Source: Actinomycetales bacterium UBA1416 (GTDB lineage Bacteria; Actinomycetota; Actinomycetes; Actinomycetales; Actinomycetaceae). Taken from it: a stretch of DNA of 18,842 nucleotides. Location of the stretch: contig DBPQ01000125.1 of NCBI GenBank assembly GCA_002304945.1, positions 42,282 through 61,123 on the forward strand, in the 5' to 3' direction. A program made the position numbers and the translations under genes. Of the stretch, positions 8,047 through 14,783 are shown one piece after another. Positions within the stretch are counted from its first letter, which is position 1. Every line of letters starts with the position of its first letter. The notes beneath the pieces were generated by a model. It had not been told where the DNA came from. It ran no database searches and worked only from the letters and a program-made list of their open reading frames with translations.

Positions 8047-8687
8047 GCGTGGACCCCTCGTTGCCGGGTCGGCTGGACGCACTGGCCGCGGGCTGGACCG
8101 CGCTCTCCCGGCTCCTCCTCAGCCCGCCCTCCGACGACACGCTCGCGCAGGTGCGGAACCCGGCGCTGCTGGACCAGTGGCCGCTCTCGGGCGGCACCAC
8201 CGACCGCGGCAAGGCGCTGTTGCTCCAATCGGCGGAGGCAGGGGAGGACGCCGGTGCGGTGGAACGCGACTTCGCACGCCTGTTCGTCGGACCGGCGAAG
8301 CTCACGGCACCCCCATGGGAATCCGTCCACCGATCCCGTGAACGGCTGCTCTTCGAGGCGGAGACCTTCCAGGTGCGGGAGTGGTACGCCCGGTACGGGC
8401 TCGAGGCGCCGCGGCTGAACCGTGAGCCGGACGATCACATCGCCCTCGAGCTCGAGTTCCTCGCCACCCTCGCCGAGCGGGCCCTCACCGCACTCGAGGA
8501 GGACCGGGAGGAGGACGCCCAGGAACTCGTCGCGGCCCACCAGGCGTTCCTCGCCGAGCACGTCCTGCCCTGGGCCCCCGGGCTGATGGATCAGATCCGG
8601 GACAACGCCGAGACCTTCTTCCTCCGGGGCGTGGCCGAGCTTGGGTCCGGTGCCCTCACCGCCGCGGAGTTCCTCCTGCCGCGATGA
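8043..8687 (+). CDS. dmsD: DmsD/TorD-family molybdoenzyme chaperone
   Basis: This 214-aa protein belongs to the TorD/DmsD/NarJ chaperone family. These proteins bind the twin-arginine leader and apo-enzyme of their partner and hold back export until the molybdenum cofactor is inserted. The family signature is visible: FARLFVGPAKLTAPPWESV (residues 77-95) and the REPDDHIALELEFL block at 127-140, equivalent to the E-P-x-D-H motif. It is predicted to be all alpha-helical, cytosolic, and without cysteines. The GTG start overlaps the dmsC stop by four bases (GTGA), and the stop overlaps the next gene in the same way (ATGA). Its expected client is DmsA in this operon. The symbol dmsD reflects context, since a generic TorD name would fit equally well. 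GC is high here, unlike dmsABC. Confidence 0.88.
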   Translation: MSVDPSLPGRLDALAAGWTALSRLLLSPPSDDTLAQVRNPALLDQWPLSGGTTDRGKALLLQSAEAGEDAGAVERDFARLFVGPAKLTAPPWESVHRSRERLLFEAETFQVREWYARYGLEAPRLNREPDDHIALELEFLATLAERALTALEEDREEDAQELVAAHQAFLAEHVLPWAPGLMDQIRDNAETFFLRGVAELGSGALTAAEFLLPR

Positions 8688-9616
8688 TCCCGCCCGCAGC
8701 TCTGCAGCCCGTGCTCGCCTGGGTCCGGCGGACTGAACCCGCGGCACTGGAACTCGCCTGCGCGGAGCACCCGGACCCGTCCCGGACGGGGCGGGCGAGC
8801 GACGTCGTGCGGCTGACGGGCTGCCTCTCCGAACTCCCGCTCCACGTTCCCCTCGAGATGCTCGCGCTCGGGGCGCGAACGGTCGTCCTGCGCCTCGACG
8901 GGTGCACCGGCGCGGCGGCCACGCGGGAGCACCTCGCACCACTGGAGACCCTCGCGCCCGTGCTCCACCCGCGCGGCGTCCGGCTGGCCACCACCCCCAC
9001 CGGGCAGAGGCGGCGCCCCGTCCACGACGCGGCGCACATGCCCCTGCCGCGCCGCGCACTGCTGCTCCTGTCGGACGACGACGGCGCCCCCCTGCCCGAC
9101 CCTCTCCTTCCGTCCCACGAGCGGCTCCGCGATGCCCTCGCCGGCCTCACCGGCCGGCCCCAGGCCTCCTCGGCCGACCTGACCGACCTGGCCGGCCCGG
9201 GCCTCGACCTCGTCGCCACCGGGTGCGAGGCTCGTGGTGTGTGCGTGCGGACCTGCCCCGAGGAGGCACTCAGCCTCATCACGTCCGACGGGACATCGAC
9301 CCTCACCCTTGACCCCTCGCGCTGCACCGGCTGCGGTGTGTGCGTGGCGGCGTGCGACCCGCAGGCGCTCACGCCCGTCGGCCGGCACCCGTGGTCGGCA
9401 CTCCTCGGCTCACCCGGGCGCATCCTCGCCCGCGTGCCCACCCGGACCTGCCGACGGTGCGGCGCACCCTTCACCACGTCGCGGGAGGAGACCTCCTTGG
9501 AGCTGTGTGCCGTCTGCGCGTTCCGTTCGGCCACGCCGTTCGGTTCCTCGGTGCCACCCGAGGCGCTCGCGCGGTTGCCCAGGCCCGTGGCAGATCGCTT
9601 GCGGGGAGCCTCCTAG
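8684..9616 (+). CDS. Iron-sulfur and zinc-ribbon protein linked to DMSO reductase
   Basis: I do not recognise a named family member for this 310-aa protein. It is the last gene of the cassette and overlaps the chaperone gene by 4 nt. Residues about 40-75 contain TGCLSELP and VVLRLDGC (C47, C74) in a fold reminiscent of the MvhD/FrhD-like electron-transfer domain; this is a weak resemblance only. Two ferredoxin motifs follow. The first is C181-x2-R184-x2-C187-x3-C191-P, with Arg where the second Cys should be. The second is complete at C214, C217, C220 and C224. At the C-terminus C256-x2-C259 and C275-x2-C278 make a zinc-ribbon or rubredoxin-like knuckle. There is no signal peptide or membrane helix, so it should be cytosolic. 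It could serve in electron supply, cofactor loading or FeS delivery for DmsAB. No role is proven. Confidence 0.8.
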   Translation: MIPPAALQPVLAWVRRTEPAALELACAEHPDPSRTGRASDVVRLTGCLSELPLHVPLEMLALGARTVVLRLDGCTGAAATREHLAPLETLAPVLHPRGVRLATTPTGQRRRPVHDAAHMPLPRRALLLLSDDDGAPLPDPLLPSHERLRDALAGLTGRPQASSADLTDLAGPGLDLVATGCEARGVCVRTCPEEALSLITSDGTSTLTLDPSRCTGCGVCVAACDPQALTPVGRHPWSALLGSPGRILARVPTRTCRRCGAPFTTSREETSLELCAVCAFRSATPFGSSVPPEALARLPRPVADRLRGAS

Positions 9617-9626
9617 ACTGGGCGAT
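9614..9626 (+). promoter_or_regulatory. Leaderless -10 box overlapping the stop codon of the cassette's last gene
   Basis: TAGACT (9614-9619) begins with the TAG stop of the 310-aa protein and is followed by 7 nt, then GTG 9627. This is the expected layout for leaderless transcription starting on the GTG. No -35 box at normal spacing is seen. The element would let the membrane protein and tat genes be expressed without the dms operon. Confidence 0.5.
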
Positions 9627-9929
9627 GTGTGGTTCGCCCTGTGGAGTGTTCTCGTCGTCGGTGCCGTGGCCGTCCCGGTGGTGCTCGGACTCGGGCTGTG
9701 GCGGCGGGTGAAGGCACTCGGCCGGGAGGCCGCGGCATCCGCCGAGGCACTCACCCCATCCGCACCCCTCGACCGCCAGGGCGAGCGGAGCCGGGCCACG
9801 CTCCTCGACCCTGCCACCCCAGGGCGTGTCCGGGATGATCGCCATGCCCGGCGTGCCCGTCGGGACGCGCGCCGTGCCCGGACGCTCGCGGGCGCCGTCG
9901 ATCGCTGGGCCCGTCACGGACTCGTCTGA
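9627..9929 (+). CDS. Small single-pass membrane protein upstream of tatA
   Basis: This 100-aa protein starts at GTG 9627, chosen because of the leaderless -10 box 7 nt upstream. The same frame is open further back, but only as a shadow of the preceding gene. Residues 4-25 (ALWSVLVVGAVAVPVVLGLG) form one membrane helix near the N-terminus. After it come an Ala-rich stretch and then a strongly basic Arg-rich region (RDDRHARRARRDARRAR) that should face the cytoplasm. No catalytic motif is seen and I cannot assign a function. A small protein of this type commonly sits between pafC and tatA in related actinobacteria (from memory), so it probably marks the right-hand flank of the inserted cassette. 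The basic tail could bind nucleic acid or acidic lipids; that is speculation. Confidence 0.65.
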   Translation: MWFALWSVLVVGAVAVPVVLGLGLWRRVKALGREAAASAEALTPSAPLDRQGERSRATLLDPATPGRVRDDRHARRARRDARRARTLAGAVDRWARHGLV

Positions 9930-9939
9930 GGAACTCTTG

Positions 9940-9974
9940 TAGGATGCAGGAACCGACGCGATTGTGAGGACACC
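9940..9974 (+). promoter_or_regulatory. Putative tatA promoter -10 box and ribosome binding site
   Basis: TAGGAT at 9940-9945 fits the -10 pattern and would start a transcript near 9952. GAGGA at about 9966-9970 provides a ribosome site 4-5 nt before ATG 9975. Together they suggest tatA can be transcribed on its own as well as by read-through. No -35 box is evident. Confidence 0.45.
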
Positions 9975-10241
9975 ATGAGATTCCAGGCCTGGCACATCAT
10001 CGTGCTGGTGATCGTGATCCTGCTGGTCTTCGGATCGGCGAAGCTCCCGGACATCGCCTCCTCCATCGGGAAGTCGCTCAAGGTGTTCAAGAAGGAGATC
10101 ACCGAGCTCAAGGAGGACACCGACACGACCGGCACCACCGGCACCACCGGCACGACCGGCACCGCGGGCTCCGCGGGCACCGCCGGTACTGGTCCGGCGA
10201 ACCCCACGGATGTGAATCCGGACGGAACCCCGCGCAGCTGA
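9975..10241 (+). CDS. tatA: Twin-arginine translocase subunit TatA
   Basis: This 88-aa protein is the pore-forming TatA component, which exports folded proteins such as the DmsAB dimer encoded just upstream. The short N-terminal helix (about residues 6-19, WHIIVLVIVILLVFG) is followed by the canonical FGSAKLPDIASSIGKSLKVFKKEI hinge and amphipathic helix, split here as FGSAKLPD plus ASSIGKSLKVFKKE. After about residue 47 the tail is a low-complexity Thr/Gly/Ala run encoded by period-9 repeats, then a Pro/Asn-rich end. TatA tails vary widely and are largely dispensable in studied bacteria. tatC starts 6 bp downstream. No tatB is present here; in actinobacteria it usually lies elsewhere. Confidence 0.96.
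   Translation: MRFQAWHIIVLVIVILLVFGSAKLPDIASSIGKSLKVFKKEITELKEDTDTTGTTGTTGTTGTAGSAGTAGTGPANPTDVNPDGTPRS
10122..10193 (+). repeat. Eight-unit period-9 tandem repeat in tatA tail
   Basis: Eight consecutive 9-bp units, close to GGCACCACC, run in frame through tatA. Units 2 and 3 are identical, unit 4 differs by one base, and the later ones drift (GGCACCGCG, GGCTCCGCG, GGCACCGCC, GGTACTGGT). Each unit adds three residues (mostly G-T-T, later G-T-A), so copy-number change by slippage would alter tail length without a frameshift. Confidence 0.85.
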
Positions 10242-10246
10242 CCTCC

Positions 10247-11026
10247 GTGCCGAGGAACAACCCCGAGGGGCAGATGCCCCTCACCGAGCACCTGCGGGAG
10301 TTCCGGAGCCGGACCCTCCTCTCGGTCCTCGGCCTGCTCGCCGGCGCCGTTGGGGGCTGGTTCCTCTTCGACCCCGTCTTCAACGGGCTCGCGCAGCCCA
10401 TCCTTGACCTCCAGGAACAGGGGCTCAACGCCACCCTGAACTTCACGACGGTGGCGGCCGCCTTCGACATGAAGATGCGGATCGCGCTCTTCATCGGCGC
10501 CTTCATCAGCTCGCCGTGGTGGATCTACCAGATGTGGGCCTTCATCGCCCCGGGCCTGAAGCGCACCGAGAAGCACTACGTGCTGCTCTTCACCGCCGCG
10601 ACCATCCCGCTGTTCCTCGCCGGCGCCGCCCTCGGCTGGTTCCTGCTGCCGCACGCCGTCACGATCTTCATCTCCTTCACCCCGGACGCCGCCGCCAACT
10701 TCATCGACGCCCGCACCTACCTCACGTTCTGCATGCGCCTCGTGCTGGCCTTCGGGATCGCGTTCCTGTTCCCGGTGGTCATGGTCATCCTCAACCTCCT
10801 CGGCGTCGTCCGGGGCAGCACCTTCCTGCGGGGCTGGCGCTGGGCCGTGGTGCTGATCTTCACCTTCGCGGCCTTCGCGAACCCACTGCCCGACCCGTGG
10901 ACGATGATCGCCCTCGGCCTCATCATGGTGGGCCTCTACTACGGCACGATCGGGCTGTGCGTCCTCAACGACAGGCGGCGCGACCGGCGCGCGGCCCAAC
11001 GCGACGCCGAACTGGGGATCGGATGA
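10247..11026 (+). CDS. tatC: Twin-arginine translocase subunit TatC
   Basis: This 259-aa polytopic protein is the Tat receptor that binds the twin-arginine signal. The N-terminal cytoplasmic segment has the conserved MPLTEHLREFRSR stretch (residues 10-22). The first cytoplasmic loop contains SSPWWIYQMWAFIAPGLKR followed by E108, matching the signal-binding loop. Six hydrophobic segments are visible at about 23-42, 75-97, 112-135, 160-184, 197-212 and 217-238, followed by a basic tail (NDRRRDRRAA). The start is GTG 10247, 6 bp after tatA, and the TGA stop overlaps the next ATG (ATGA). Expected cargo in this window is DmsA with DmsB. Confidence 0.96.
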   Translation: MPRNNPEGQMPLTEHLREFRSRTLLSVLGLLAGAVGGWFLFDPVFNGLAQPILDLQEQGLNATLNFTTVAAAFDMKMRIALFIGAFISSPWWIYQMWAFIAPGLKRTEKHYVLLFTAATIPLFLAGAALGWFLLPHAVTIFISFTPDAAANFIDARTYLTFCMRLVLAFGIAFLFPVVMVILNLLGVVRGSTFLRGWRWAVVLIFTFAAFANPLPDPWTMIALGLIMVGLYYGTIGLCVLNDRRRDRRAAQRDAELGIG

Positions 11027-11922
11027 GGATCGGCCTGGTGGTCAACCCCACCGCCGGCCGGGAGCGTGCCGCGCGCTTCCACAGCGGGATCGCCCGCCAG
11101 CTCACCCACCACGGCCACGCTGTCGCCGACCTGAGCGCGCACGACGCCGCCACGGCGCTCGCGAACGCCCGCGTGGAGGTCGCGGACCTGGACGCCCTCG
11201 TGGTGGTCGGGGGCGACGGCGTCGTCCAACTCGGCCTGAACGCGGTGGCCGGCACCGCGGTGCCCCTCGGGGTGATCCCGCTGGGGTCGGGCAACGACAA
11301 CGCCACTGGCTTCGGCATCCCGCGGGACCCGCGGGCCGCCCTCGACCTCCTCGTCCACCAACTGGAGCACCGGCCCACCGGTCTCCGCACGGACGCGCTG
11401 CGCGTGGACACCACCTCCGGCACGCGGTGGGCGATGGCCACGCTCAGCTGCGGCATCGACGCCGTGGTCAACGAACGGGCCAACCGCATGCGCCGGCCGC
11501 AGGGCGCACTGCGCTACCCGGCGGCGCTGGCGACCGTCCTGCCCCGCTACGCCAACCCCCGGTACCACGTGGTGGCGGACGGCTGGGAGTGGGAGGGCCG
11601 CGCCGTCGTCGTGGCCGTGTCCAACGTCGGGTGGTTCGGCGGTGGGATGAACGTCGCTCCGTCGGCACGCCCCGACGACGGGCTCGCGGACGTCGTCATC
11701 GGCGGGGACATCGGCCGACTGCGTCTCCTCGGCCTGTTCCCCCGCATCTACGGCGGAGGGCACGTCACGCACCCCCAGGTGGACGTCCGCCGCGCGCGTC
11801 GGCTGAGCATCACGGCGGACACGCCCCGGCAGGCCTACGCCGACGGCGAGTTCGTCGGCGACCTCCCGGTGACCGTGGAGGTGGTCCCGGGAGCCGTGCG
11901 CATCCTCCGGCAGGCGACGTGA
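11023..11922 (+). CDS. Diacylglycerol/lipid kinase family protein
   Basis: This 299-aa protein has the DAGK catalytic fold: the N-terminal nucleotide site MRIGLVVNPTAGR, the GGDG motif at residues 63-66, and GSGND at 88-92. A C-terminal beta-sandwich contains VSNVGWFGGGMNVAPSA and DGLADVVI, with the acidic DGE of AYADGEF near the end. In classical DgkB-type kinases the motif is GGDGT; here it reads GGDGVVQLG, so Val replaces Thr. Actinobacterial members beside helY often have a hydrophobic residue at this place (from memory), so this is probably not inactivating. The likely role is phosphorylation of diacylglycerol or a related lipid, but the substrate is not determined. It overlaps tatC by 4 nt and helY by 4 nt, so it belongs to the same operon. 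Confidence 0.88.
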   Translation: MRIGLVVNPTAGRERAARFHSGIARQLTHHGHAVADLSAHDAATALANARVEVADLDALVVVGGDGVVQLGLNAVAGTAVPLGVIPLGSGNDNATGFGIPRDPRAALDLLVHQLEHRPTGLRTDALRVDTTSGTRWAMATLSCGIDAVVNERANRMRRPQGALRYPAALATVLPRYANPRYHVVADGWEWEGRAVVVAVSNVGWFGGGMNVAPSARPDDGLADVVIGGDIGRLRLLGLFPRIYGGGHVTHPQVDVRRARRLSITADTPRQAYADGEFVGDLPVTVEVVPGAVRILRQAT

Positions 11923-14609
11923 ACGAGCGACCCAGCCCCGCCGAGCGGTACGCCGCCGCGATGGAGCGGCAACGGCAGCGGACGCCCGAGCTGGAGCGGT
12001 TCCGCGCCACGCTCCCGTTCGAACTCGACCCCTTCCAGGAGGAGGCGTGCGCCGCGCTGGAGCGGGGGCGGGGAGTGCTGGTCGCCGCACCCACCGGAGC
12101 GGGCAAGACCGTGGTCGGGCTCTTCGGGGTGCACCTCGCGCTCGCGCGCGGGCGGACCATCATGTACACGACCCCGATCAAGGCGCTGTCCAACCAGAAG
12201 TACGCCGAGCTGCGGGCCCTGCACGGGGAGGAGAACGTCGGGCTCCTCACGGGGGACGTCTCCGTCAATCCCCGCGCACCGGTGATCGTGATGACCACCG
12301 AGGTGCTGCGCAACATGCTGTACAACGGCTCCCGGTCCCTGGAGGACCTCGACGTGGTGGTCATGGACGAGGTCCACTACCTCGCCGACCGCTTCCGCGG
12401 TCCTGTCTGGGAGGAGGTGATCATCCACCTGCCCGCCCGGGTGCAGGTCATCTCCCTGTCCGCCACCGTGTCCAACGCCGAGGAGTTCGGGCAGTGGCTC
12501 ACGATGGTGCGCGGGGACACCGAGGTGGTGGTCTGGGAGCACCGGCCGGTGCCGCTCTGGCAGCACGTCATGGTCGGCGGGCGGCTCTTCGATCTCTACA
12601 GCCCGAGCGCCCGAGGGGCCGTACGGCCCAATCCGGAGCTTCTCGCCGCGGTGCGGCGGGCCACCCCGACGCGCGGCCGGCCCCACCGCTCCCGCATCCA
12701 CCGGCCCGGCGTGGTCGCGGAGCTGGATCGCGGCGGGCTGCTGCCCGCCATCTCCTTCATCTTCTCCCGCGCGGGCTGTGACGCCGCGGTGGACCAGGTG
12801 CTGGCCTCCGGACTGCGCCTCACCTCCGACGGGGAGGCGGCCGAGATCCGCCGCATCGTCGACGAGCGCTGCGGATCACTGCCGCCTGAGGACCTCGGCG
12901 CGCTCGGCTGGGTGCGGTGGGCCTCGGGCCTGGAACGGGGGGTGGCCGCCCATCACGCCGGCCTGATCCCGCTGTTCAAGGAGGTGGTCGAGGAGTTGTT
13001 CGCACTCGGCCTCCTCAAGGTCGTCTACGCCACCGAGACGCTCGCCCTGGGGATCAACATGCCGGCGCGGAGCGTGGTGCTCGAGAAGCTCGTGAAGTGG
13101 AACGGCAGCGCCCACGTGCGCCTGACCCCGGGCGAGTACACCCAACTCACGGGGCGCGCGGGACGCCGGGGTATCGACGTGGAGGGGCACGCCGTCGTCC
13201 TGTGGTCCCCGGACATCGACGTGGAGGCGGTGGCGGGTCTCGCCTCCAAGCGAACCTACCCGCTCCGGTCCGCGTTCCGCGCCACCTACAACATGAGCGT
13301 CAACCTGCTCGCCACGCTGCCCCGGCACCGCGCCCGCGAGGTGCTGCAGACCTCCTTCGCCCAGTTCCAGGCGGACCGGGGCGTGGTCGGCCTCGCCCGC
13401 CAGGTGCGCCAGCTCGAGGAGGTCATCGCCGCGGAGAGGGGCACGTTCAGCTGTGACCGCGGGGACGTCGAGGAGTACCTCGGGTTGCGCGCCGCCATCA
13501 CGGCCGAGGAACGGCGGCTCGCCGCCGAGCGGGCGCGCGCCGTCCGTCAGGAGGTCGCCGACCAGCTCGACGCCGTCCGGCCCCACGACGTGCTCGAGTT
13601 CCGCCGCGGGCGGCGGGCCCACCACGGCATCGTGCACGAGGTGACGCCCAGCGTGCGGCACGGGGTGCTGCTCGACGTCGTCACCACCGACGCGAAGCTG
13701 CGGCGCCTCGACGCCGAGGACCTCGGGGCCGGGCTGACGGTGCTCGGCAACCTGCGGGCGGCCGGCCGGCACAACGCCCGCAGCGCCCGGGGTCGCTCCG
13801 ACCTGGCCGCCCTGGTGCGGGACTTCATCGCGGGCCGGACCAGGGAGAAGCCGGCTCGGCGCGGCGAACGTGAACGCGACGCCGGTGAGCTGGACCGGCT
13901 CCGCTCGCGGCTCCGCGGCCATCCCTGCCACACCTGCCCCGACATCGAGGAACACGCGCGCGTCGCCCGGCGCTACCACCGCGCCCTCGCGGACCGGGAC
14001 GGCCTCCTCGAACGGATCAGCCACCGCACCGGGACGATCGCCGCCGGCTTCGACCGCCTCTGTGACTACCTCCGGGAACTCGGCTACCTGGGGGAGGACG
14101 ACGAGATCACGCCTGCCGGGCAGGTGCTCCGGAGCATCTACTCCGAGCGTGACCTGCTGATGGCCGAGTGCCTCCGCGAGGGCGTGTGGTCCCACCTCGG
14201 GGCGGCCGAGCTGGCCGGGGCCGTCAGCCTCATCGTGTTCGAGACCCGGGGGGACACCCCCGGCCGCCTCGACACCCGCGACGGGGCCCTCCGTGCCGCG
14301 GTGCAGCGGTCCACGCGGATCTGGGCGCGCCTGGAGGCGGGGGAGCGGCGCCACGGGATCGATCCCATGCCCCCGGTCGACCCGGGGCTGGTCGGCCCCA
14401 TCCACCGCTGGGCGGCCGGGGAGTCGCTCAGCGCGGTGCTGGCGGACGGCGAGCTCACGCCCGGGGACTTCGTCCGTTGGGCCAAGCAGGTCCTCGACGT
14501 CCTCGACCAGCTGATGGCCGTGGAGGGGGCCCCGGCGAAGGTTCGCGCGAGGGCACAGTCCGCCCACGAGGCCATCAACCGGGGCATCGTGGGACTCTCC
14601 AGCGTCTGA
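11919..14609 (+). CDS. helY: Ski2-like DEVH-box RNA helicase HelY
   Basis: This 896-aa protein is a superfamily 2 helicase of the Ski2/Mtr4 type, the size of M. tuberculosis HelY. The motifs appear in order: Q-like LPFELDPFQ, Walker A APTGAGKT at 57-64, TPIKALSNQK, DEVH at 150-153, SLSAT near 180, a helicase-C domain with HHAGLIP and ATETLALGINMPAR, and GRAGRRG near 412. The C-terminal half contains an Arg/Glu-rich helical region, a small Cys pair in HPCHTCPDIEEHAR, and a DSHCT-type end (LVGPIHRWAAGESL). RNA unwinding or degradation is the family role; the bacterial targets are poorly known. The start is GTG 11919, overlapping the kinase stop (GTGA). A much longer upstream extension in the same frame is the shadow of the kinase gene. 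Confidence 0.94.
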   Translation: MNERPSPAERYAAAMERQRQRTPELERFRATLPFELDPFQEEACAALERGRGVLVAAPTGAGKTVVGLFGVHLALARGRTIMYTTPIKALSNQKYAELRALHGEENVGLLTGDVSVNPRAPVIVMTTEVLRNMLYNGSRSLEDLDVVVMDEVHYLADRFRGPVWEEVIIHLPARVQVISLSATVSNAEEFGQWLTMVRGDTEVVVWEHRPVPLWQHVMVGGRLFDLYSPSARGAVRPNPELLAAVRRATPTRGRPHRSRIHRPGVVAELDRGGLLPAISFIFSRAGCDAAVDQVLASGLRLTSDGEAAEIRRIVDERCGSLPPEDLGALGWVRWASGLERGVAAHHAGLIPLFKEVVEELFALGLLKVVYATETLALGINMPARSVVLEKLVKWNGSAHVRLTPGEYTQLTGRAGRRGIDVEGHAVVLWSPDIDVEAVAGLASKRTYPLRSAFRATYNMSVNLLATLPRHRAREVLQTSFAQFQADRGVVGLARQVRQLEEVIAAERGTFSCDRGDVEEYLGLRAAITAEERRLAAERARAVRQEVADQLDAVRPHDVLEFRRGRRAHHGIVHEVTPSVRHGVLLDVVTTDAKLRRLDAEDLGAGLTVLGNLRAAGRHNARSARGRSDLAALVRDFIAGRTREKPARRGERERDAGELDRLRSRLRGHPCHTCPDIEEHARVARRYHRALADRDGLLERISHRTGTIAAGFDRLCDYLRELGYLGEDDEITPAGQVLRSIYSERDLLMAECLREGVWSHLGAAELAGAVSLIVFETRGDTPGRLDTRDGALRAAVQRSTRIWARLEAGERRHGIDPMPPVDPGLVGPIHRWAAGESLSAVLADGELTPGDFVRWAKQVLDVLDQLMAVEGAPAKVRARAQSAHEAINRGIVGLSSV

Positions 14610-14783
14610 GCCGAAAGGCCCTCGCACAGATCCGCCGATCGCGCTACGGTGGTGCCCATAGGCGACATGCCGACGGCAGCCCGCACATCCAGTAGAAAAC
14701 GCTCCGCAGTGGAGTCGGCCCGAAGGATCGGCGGGTTGCTCGCATGTCCGGACCACGCCCGCAGACTCCGTAAGCTGGTTCCC
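14610..14783. other. 174-bp helY-lnt intergenic region with distant inverted repeat
   Basis: No gene is supported here. CCGCCGATC (14632-14640) and GATCGGCGG (14726-14734) are perfect 9-bp complements separated by 85 nt. Inside lie a small CTCC-gcagt-GGAG hairpin (14702-14714) and a second TANNNT box (TACGGT, 14645-14650). The lnt frame is open through much of the region, so an N-terminally extended Lnt cannot be fully excluded. The codons upstream of 14784 look unlike an Lnt N-terminus. Confidence 0.4.
14771..14783 (+). promoter_or_regulatory. Leaderless -10 box of lnt
   Basis: TAAGCT (14771-14776) is followed by 7 nt (GGTTCCC) and then ATG 14784, again the leaderless layout. It supports 14784 as the start, and there is no Shine-Dalgarno sequence before this ATG. 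Confidence 0.55.

Noticed and set aside
3794..9616. Cassette as a transposon or integrative element
   Set aside because: No transposase, integrase, terminal inverted repeats or clear target duplication is visible; homologous or illegitimate recombination is enough to explain it.
10122..10193. CRISPR-like or mobile repeat
   Set aside because: The repeats are 9 bp without spacers and in frame within tatA, so this is a coding microsatellite.
11427..11918. Long N-terminal extension of helY
   Set aside because: It lies wholly inside the kinase gene in another frame. Family length and the GTGA overlap support the start at 11919.
12876..14756. 626-codon open frame on the minus strand opposite helY
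   Set aside because: It is antisense to a clear helicase, is Pro/Gly/Arg/His-rich without recognisable domains, and such frames are routine at this GC.
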